Part shown: piece by piece, positions 58,811-64,000 of the stretch
How the letters are laid out: every line of letters starts with the position of its first letter
Numbering within the stretch: the first letter of the stretch is position 1
NCBI RefSeq assembly: GCF_000620705.1
Contig: NZ_KK211166.1
Coordinates: 607,117-671,116 of the forward strand
Source: Nocardioides sp. URHA0020
GTDB taxonomy: Bacteria; Actinomycetota; Actinomycetes; Propionibacteriales; Nocardioidaceae
Direction: 5' to 3'
DNA: 64,000 bases
Position numbers and translations under genes: made by a program
The notes under the pieces: generated by a model
Seen by the model: the letters and a program-made list of their open reading frames with translations, nothing else
What the model was told of the DNA's origin: nothing
Databases searched by the model: none

Positions 58811-61390
58811 TCAGATCTCGCGGGGCAGGTCCGTCCCGCTGTCGGAGTCGTCCGGACCCTCGAGCGGTGCCGCGCCCTCGCCCGCCACGATCTCGGCGGT
58901 CTCGAACGGCGGCAGGTCCGGCAGCTCGCCCATCTTCTGGCCGACGAAGGTGAAGGCGGCCGCGGGGCCCTCCCCCTCCACGTCGACCAGCACGATCTGG
59001 CCGGGGCCGACCTCACCGAAGAGCATCTTCTCGGCGAGCACGTCCTCGATCTCGCGCTGGATGGTGCGGCGCAGCGGCCGGGCACCCAGGACCGGGTCGA
59101 AGCCCCGCTCGGCGAGCAGGTTCTTCGCGGGCTGCGTCAGCTCGATCCGCATGTCGCGGTCGCGCATCCGCAGCTCGACCGAGGCGACCATGTTGTCGAC
59201 CATGTGGACGATCTGCTCCTGCGTCAGCGGCGGGAACACGATGATCTCGTCGACGCGGTTGAGGAACTCCGGGCGGAAGTGCTGCTTGAGCTCCTCCGAC
59301 ACCTTCGCCTTCATCCGGTCGTAGGAGCCCGCGTCGCCACCCTGCTGGAAGCCGAGGTTGACGCCCTTGGAGATGTCCCGGGTGCCAAGGTTGGTCGTCA
59401 TGATGATGACGGTGTTCTTGAAGTCGACGACCCGACCCTGCGAGTCGGTCAGGCGACCTTCCTCGAGGATCTGCAGCAGGCTGTTGAAGATGTCCGGGTG
59501 GGCCTTCTCGACCTCGTCGAAGAGCACCACGGAGAACGGCTTGCGGCGCACCTTCTCGGTGAGCTGGCCGCCCTCCTCGTAGCCGACGTAGCCGGGAGGC
59601 GAGCCGAAGAGCCGCGAGACGGTGTGCTTCTCGCCGAACTCCGACATGTCGAGCTGGATGAGGGAGTCCTCGTCGCCGAAGAGGAACTCGGCGAGCGTCT
59701 TGGACAGCCACGTCTTACCGACACCGGACGGACCGGCGAAGATGAACGAGCCGCCGGGGCGCTTGGGGTCCTTCATGCCGGCACGCGTACGACGGATCGC
59801 GCGGGAGATCGCCTTGACGGCCTCGTCCTGCCCGATGACCCGCTTGTGCAGCTCGTCCTCCATGTTGAGCAGTCGGGTCGACTCCTCCTCGGAGAGCTTC
59901 ACGATCGGGATGCCGGTCGCCACGGCGAGGACCTCGGCGATGAGCTCCTCGTCGACCTCGGCCACCTCGTCCATGTCGCCCGCGCGCCACTGCTTCTCGC
60001 GCTCGGACTTCTTCAGGATGAGCTGCTTCTCCTCGTCGCGCAGACGAGCGGCGGCCTCGAAGTCCTGGCCGTCGATCGCGGCCTCCTTGCGCTGGCGGAC
60101 CTCGCCGATCTTGTCGTCGTACTCGCGCAGGTCGGCGGGCGCCGTCATCCGGCGGATCCGCAGCCGCGAGCCGGCCTCGTCGATCAGGTCGATCGCCTTG
60201 TCCGGGAGGAACCGGTCGGAGATGTAGCGGTCGGCCAGCGTCGCGGCCGAGACCAGCGCCTCGTCGGTGATCGTGACGCGGTGGTGCGCCTCGTAGCGGT
60301 CCCGCAGACCCTTGAGCATCTCGATCGTGTGAGCGATCGACGGCTCGGCGACCTGGATCGGCTGGAAGCGACGCTCCAGCGCGGCGTCCTTCTCGAGGTA
60401 CTTGCGGTACTCGTCGAGGGTGGTCGCACCGATGGTCTGCAGCTCGCCGCGGGCCAGCATCGGCTTGAGGATGCTGGCGGCGTCGATCGCGCCCTCAGCC
60501 GCACCGGCGCCGACGAGGGTGTGGATCTCGTCGATGAAGAGCACGATGTCGCCGCGGGTGCGGATCTCCTTGAGCACCTTCTTCAGGCGCTCCTCGAAGT
60601 CACCGCGGTAGCGGGAGCCCGCCACCAGCGCACCCAGGTCGAGGGTGTAGATCTGCTTGTCCTTCAGCGTCTCCGGGACGTTGCCCTTGACGATGTCCTG
60701 GGCCAGGCCCTCGACGATCGTCGTCTTGCCGACGCCGGGCTCACCGATCAGGACCGGGTTGTTCTTCGTGCGCCGAGACAGGATCTGCATGACCCGCTCG
60801 ATCTCCTGCTCGCGACCGATGACCGGGTCGAGCTTGCCCTCGCGGGCGTCCTGGGTCAGGTTGCGGCCGAACTGGTCGAGGACCAGCGAGGACGACGGTG
60901 CGTCGCTCGTGGAGCCACCGGGCGCGGCGCCGGCACCGGACGCCTCCTTGCCCTGGAAGCCCGAGAGCAGCTGGATGACCTGCTGGCGGACCCGGTTGAG
61001 GTCGGCGCCGAGCTTCTGCAGCACCTGGGCGGCTACGCCCTCGCCCTCGCGGATCAGGCCGAGCAGGATGTGCTCCGTGCCGATGTAGGAGTGACCGAGC
61101 TGCAGCGCCTCGCGCAGGGACAGCTCGAGCACCTTCTTGGCACGCGGCGTGAAGGGAATGTGGCCACTGGGCGCCTGCTGGCCCTGGCCGATGATCTCCT
61201 CGACCTGGGCACGCACGGCCTCCAGCGAGATGTCGAGGCTCTCGAGCGCCTTCGCCGCGACCCCCTCGCCCTCGTGGATGAGGCCGAGCAGGATGTGCTC
61301 GGTGCCGATGTAGTTGTGGGAGAGCATGCGGGCCTCTTCCTGGGCCAGCACGACAACTCGTCGGGCTCGGTCTGTGAACCGCTCGAACAT
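58811..61390 (-). CDS. clpC: ATP-dependent Clp protease ATP-binding subunit ClpC
   Basis: An 859-residue AAA+ unfoldase that feeds proteins to ClpP. Order: two Clp-N repeats (about 3-145), first AAA+ domain with GEPGVGKTT and the Walker [14 protein letters not shown], the coiled-coil middle domain with a UVR-like segment ([17 protein letters not shown]), and the second AAA+ domain with GPSGVGKTW and [15 protein letters not shown] 61390 is preferred over ATG 61396 because AGGAG then lies 8 nt upstream. A ClgR box and promoter are seen before the gene. Confidence 0.96.
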   Translation of the reverse strand: MFERFTDRARRVVVLAQEEARMLSHNYIGTEHILLGLIHEGEGVAAKALESLDISLEAVRAQVEEIIGQGQQAPSGHIPFTPRAKKVLELSLREALQLGHSYIGTEHILLGLIREGEGVAAQVLQKLGADLNRVRQQVIQLLSGFQGKEASGAGAAPGGSTSDAPSSSLVLDQFGRNLTQDAREGKLDPVIGREQEIERVMQILSRRTKNNPVLIGEPGVGKTTIVEGLAQDIVKGNVPETLKDKQIYTLDLGALVAGSRYRGDFEERLKKVLKEIRTRGDIVLFIDEIHTLVGAGAAEGAIDAASILKPMLARGELQTIGATTLDEYRKYLEKDAALERRFQPIQVAEPSIAHTIEMLKGLRDRYEAHHRVTITDEALVSAATLADRYISDRFLPDKAIDLIDEAGSRLRIRRMTAPADLREYDDKIGEVRQRKEAAIDGQDFEAAARLRDEEKQLILKKSEREKQWRAGDMDEVAEVDEELIAEVLAVATGIPIVKLSEEESTRLLNMEDELHKRVIGQDEAVKAISRAIRRTRAGMKDPKRPGGSFIFAGPSGVGKTWLSKTLAEFLFGDEDSLIQLDMSEFGEKHTVSRLFGSPPGYVGYEEGGQLTEKVRRKPFSVVLFDEVEKAHPDIFNSLLQILEEGRLTDSQGRVVDFKNTVIIMTTNLGTRDISKGVNLGFQQGGDAGSYDRMKAKVSEELKQHFRPEFLNRVDEIIVFPPLTQEQIVHMVDNMVASVELRMRDRDMRIELTQPAKNLLAERGFDPVLGARPLRRTIQREIEDVLAEKMLFGEVGPGQIVLVDVEGEGPAAAFTFVGQKMGELPDLPPFETAEIVAGEGAAPLEGPDDSDSGTDLPREI

Positions 61391-61469
61391 GCGCATCGCT
61401 CCTGATACTTCGTGGGGCCCTCCCGCGCCTGAGCGGAGGGGAGGGTACGAGACAACTAACCCCGCTGAC

Positions 61470-61518
61470 AGCCTACGCGTTCCCGCACAGGCGCCAATGA
61501 AGTCCGCTGAGAGCGAAC
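61470..61518 (-). promoter_or_regulatory. clpC promoter with ClgR box
   Basis: On the minus strand, GTTCGC-TCTCA-GCG (61505-61518) matches the ClgR operator form GTTCGC-N5-GCG known from Streptomyces clp and lon genes. Downstream are TTGGCG (61492-61497) and TAGGCT (61470-61475), a -35/-10 pair with 16 bp between. The box lies just upstream of the -35, the right place for an activator. The transcript leader would be about 70 nt. Confidence 0.65.
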
Positions 61519-61652
61519 ACGTCCAGACCAGCCCGGCCAGGTGGCGCCGCAGTAGCCCGTCTGCGTCACGCGGCGTCGGCCCGCGCGCCGCTACGTTGCG
61601 ACCACGGACGGGTTCGTCCCGAGAGCCCGTCACTCCGGGCAGGGGTCCGCTC

Positions 61653-62606
61653 ATGCTGAAACGCTCGTCCAACCACCTGGCGCTGGTCATCGCGCTGTGC
61701 GCGCTCTTCTTCGCGATGGGCGGCCCCGCCTGGGCCGCCGAGAAGATCAACGGCGGCGACATCAAGGCCTCGACGGTCACCGGCAAGCAGGTCAAGAACT
61801 CCTCGCTCGCCGGCGTCGACGTCAAGGACGGCTCGCTGGCCGCCGCCGACGTCAAGAACAGCTCGCTCACCGGCGCCGACGTCAAGGACTCCTCCCTGAG
61901 CGGCGCCGACCTCAAGAACGGGTCCGTCGGCAGGTCGGACCTGGCCCCGGGATCCGTCACGACGGGGAGCTTCGCCGGGTCTGCGGTCGCACCGGCGGCC
62001 GTGTCCGCCCAGTCCGCCGCGTCGGCGCAGGCGCTCCCGGGGGTGCAGCCCGGCGACTTCAGCGCCGCCGGCGGCACCGGCAGCACGGCGGGTGCCTTCA
62101 GCCTCGCGGTCGGCCGGCGCGCCCAGGCCGTCAACTCGGGCTCCTTCGTCTGGGCCGACGGCACCGACGCCGACTTCGCCTCGACCGCGGACAACCAGTT
62201 CGCGGTCCGCGCCGCCAACGGCTTCCTGATCGCCAACGACGCGGGCAACGGCGCGACCGTGCCGGTGGGCACCCGCTACCGCGACAACGCGGTGGTCGCC
62301 TGGGCCCGGGTGACGGCCAACGGGACGCTCGACAGCAACTTCAACGTCGGCTCGATCACCAGGCTCGGCACCGGGCACTACCACGTCCTGCTCAGCTCCT
62401 CGCTGCAGAGCGGCTTCAGCCTGATCCCGACGGTGACGCCCGAGGTCGACGAGGCCGTCGGCAACGTGCCGCCCACGGGTGCCGCCAACGTGCGGCTCGC
62501 GGCGACCAACCAGTTCGCGAGCGGCTCCACCTTCGACGTCTACCTCTACAACGGCAGCTTCGCCTCGGTCGACAACGACTTCCAGCTCGTCGTCACCGGC
62601 CGCTAG
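61653..62606 (+). CDS. Secreted repeat protein
   Basis: A 317-residue protein of unknown function. The signal peptide is [20 protein letters not shown] and ends AWA. Residues about 30-95 hold six to seven degenerate 10-residue repeats of the type SSLxGxDVKD (for example [20 protein letters not shown]), similar to pentapeptide repeats, which form a square beta-helix. The C-terminal 200 residues look like a single beta-rich domain with no cysteines. It is 262 bp from clpC, divergent. A TAC or TAG box with leaderless spacing is not seen here. Confidence 0.78.
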   Translation: MLKRSSNHLALVIALCALFFAMGGPAWAAEKINGGDIKASTVTGKQVKNSSLAGVDVKDGSLAAADVKNSSLTGADVKDSSLSGADLKNGSVGRSDLAPGSVTTGSFAGSAVAPAAVSAQSAASAQALPGVQPGDFSAAGGTGSTAGAFSLAVGRRAQAVNSGSFVWADGTDADFASTADNQFAVRAANGFLIANDAGNGATVPVGTRYRDNAVVAWARVTANGTLDSNFNVGSITRLGTGHYHVLLSSSLQSGFSLIPTVTPEVDEAVGNVPPTGAANVRLAATNQFASGSTFDVYLYNGSFASVDNDFQLVVTGR

Positions 62607-62629
62607 ACGAGTCGCGCAGGGTCATCCTC

Positions 62630-62657
62630 GCGAGGGTGGCCCTGCGCCCCGTCAGCA
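62630..62657. terminator. Possible terminator hairpin
   Basis: CAGGG and CCCTG flank CCTCGCGAGG just after the gene ending at 62606. The stem has unpaired bases on both sides, so it is only moderately stable on paper. Confidence 0.4.
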
Positions 62658-62727
62658 CTCTGAAAGGCCCTTGCAAGCGCACCACGCGACGCTCCTCCCG
62701 ACCGCACCCCCGATCGAGGAGCCTCCT

Positions 62728-64000
62728 GTGCACCGAACCATCCGCGCCACCGCCGTCGCGGCCCTGATCACCGGCCTCACCACGGCCGCCGGCCTGACCT
62801 CCTCGGCGGGCGTCGCGTCCGCGGACCCGGTGGGGACCACCTGCTCCGGGGTGATCGAGGTCCACCAGTCCTCCGACCAGGCCCTGCTCGGCTACGTCCG
62901 CGCGCAGCTCAGCCAGTTCGGCACCTACGTGGTGATCGGCGACCACAACCAGGCCGCCACCGTGACGGCCACGCCGGCGTACGGCGCCGGCATCGACCTC
63001 GTGGTCGACGGTGCGCCCCAGGACACGCCCAACCTCGGCGCCGCGGTCGGCTTCACCATGGACGGGGACGGCCTGGCCGTCGGCAGCGAGAACTACGACT
63101 TCCTGGTCCAGACGGCGAGCACCCCGAAGGACGCGCCACCGCAGTCGGGCACCAACAGCAACACGAAGGCGACGAACGGCGCGACCAAGATCGAGTCGGC
63201 GATCTGGAGCATCGCACCCGACGGGGTGCTGACCGCCCAGTGGACCAACAGCGACGCGTCGCAGCCTGCGACCTCGATCGCCGTCGTGGACCACACCCTG
63301 GCACTGACCGGAGACCTCGCGGCCTTCACCTCGACGTACGGCGGCCAGGGCGTGTCCCTCGTCCTGGCACCCTCCGCCGGGGCCGATGCCTGCGGCAAGC
63401 AGACCCAGGCCGTCGGATTCACCTCGAGTCCGCTGGCACACCAGGTGGTCGGCTCGACGTACGCCGTCTCCGCGACCGGCGGCGGCTCCGGCAGCCCGGT
63501 CGTCTTCTCGTCGCTGACCGGCGGAGTCTGCACCGTCGCCGGCAGCGTCGTCAGCCTCACCGGCGCTGGGACGTGCACGGTCGCGGCCGACCAGGTCGGC
63601 AACGACGCCTACTTCGCCGCGCCCCGGGTCACCCGGTCGTTCACGGCGGTCATCGACCCGCAGATCGCGGCCAGGCTCACCAGCACGAAGCCCAGGTCGG
63701 CGGCCGGCTGGTATCGCGCCCCCGTCAGGGTGACCTTCCGCTGCACCATCGGATCGGCTGCCCTCACCGGGTCCTGCCCCGCCCACCTCACGCTGGCGAG
63801 GAGCAGCGGCGGCCGGGTCGTCACCGGGACCGTGACGGCCGGCGACGGCGGGAGCGCCACCACGAGCGTCGTGGTGCGCATCGACCGGATCAAGCCACGG
63901 CTGCGCATCGCCGGCGGCCACCGGGTGCGCTGCGTCGCGAGCGACGCGCTCTCGGGCGTCCGCGGGCACTGCACGCTGAAGCACCGCGACCTTTCCCACC
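62728..64000 (+). CDS. Secreted protein with Ig-like domain, cut by window end
   Basis: The frame is open at the window edge (424 residues visible). A Sec signal peptide is clear (RTIRATAVAALITGLTTAAG, cut after VASA). Residues about 35-225 are a beta-rich region of unknown type. Residues about 228-310 match a bacterial Ig-like repeat of the form FTSSPLAHQVVGSTYAVSAT, with paired cysteines in GGVCTVAG and GAGTCTVAADQ. Cysteine-containing beta-sandwich sequence continues past 330. GTG 62728 has GAGGAG 6 nt upstream. A cell-surface role is likely. Confidence 0.8.
   Translation, partial: MHRTIRATAVAALITGLTTAAGLTSSAGVASADPVGTTCSGVIEVHQSSDQALLGYVRAQLSQFGTYVVIGDHNQAATVTATPAYGAGIDLVVDGAPQDTPNLGAAVGFTMDGDGLAVGSENYDFLVQTASTPKDAPPQSGTNSNTKATNGATKIESAIWSIAPDGVLTAQWTNSDASQPATSIAVVDHTLALTGDLAAFTSTYGGQGVSLVLAPSAGADACGKQTQAVGFTSSPLAHQVVGSTYAVSATGGGSGSPVVFSSLTGGVCTVAGSVVSLTGAGTCTVAADQVGNDAYFAAPRVTRSFTAVIDPQIAARLTSTKPRSAAGWYRAPVRVTFRCTIGSAALTGSCPAHLTLARSSGGRVVTGTVTAGDGGSATTSVVVRIDRIKPRLRIAGGHRVRCVASDALSGVRGHCTLKHRDLSH

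Overview
The window is about 70% GC, uses many GTG starts, and is packed with overlapping ATGA/GTGA gene junctions. Menaquinone rather than ubiquinone genes, a System II cytochrome c assembly operon, a rex-hem operon, a BldN-like sigma factor next to a DUF5667 gene, a 33-residue bS22 ribosomal protein, and the radA-disA-mutY-clpC order all point to the chromosome of a high-GC actinobacterium. The closest fit is the Nocardioidaceae (Nocardioides or a relative); this is an inference from gene order and style, not a database result. I saw no prophage, conjugative element, CRISPR array, rRNA or tRNA.

Layout. 1-148 holds copies of a dispersed palindromic repeat. 149-3641 has menG, a membrane-anchored protein, menF and a lipoprotein. 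3643-12367 is a mixed region: a TerC/coiled-coil-free membrane protein of unknown role, an MBL-fold hydrolase, a GNAT-P450-NmrA operon, a Na+/H+ antiporter with a zinc-finger tail, an AraC-DinB fusion regulator, a DUF2975/XRE pair and an alpha/beta hydrolase. 12333-18046 has menDCE, an MFS transporter and menA. A 84-bp tandem repeat array follows, then three small membrane-protein genes. 19100-25081 is one operon (hemL, histidine phosphatase, resA, ccdA, resB, ccsB). 25352-26557 encodes a secreted lytic transglycosylase-like protein, followed by about 500 bp of palindromic repeats. 27069-32620 is the rex-hemA-hemC-cobA/hemD-hemB operon. 32803-41845 carries glutaredoxin, acyl-CoA ligase, HAD hydrolase, ECF sigma factor and its DUF5667 partner, an acyltransferase, an SDR, bS22, an excisionase-like HTH and an AcuC-type deacetylase. 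42014-54194 has trpS with a Trp attenuator leader, a TetR-controlled membrane module, terD, proC, proline dehydrogenase, a sugar isomerase, ppx, a cysteine-rich protein, a VOC protein, a methyltransferase, a pyruvyl transferase and a LacI regulator. 54316-61390 is radA, disA, a surface protein, mutY and clpC. The end carries two secreted proteins, the last cut by the window edge.

How it fits together. Much of the window builds the respiratory chain: menaquinone (menG, F, D, C, E, A; menB is not here), heme (hemL, A, C, D, B) and covalent heme attachment to c-type cytochromes (resA, ccdA, resB, ccsB). Rex, the NADH/NAD+ sensor, heads the heme operon and has a well-placed operator over the operon promoter, linking heme supply to redox state.

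The most distinctive signals are regulatory. They are: a Trp-codon leader peptide with a complete attenuator fold in front of trpS; a recurring promoter geometry (TANNNT, then 6-7 nt, then the start codon) at about 16 genes, which implies many leaderless transcripts; two different promoters each carrying paired operators (DUF2975/XRE and the TetR module); a ClgR box ahead of clpC; and two unrelated repeat families.
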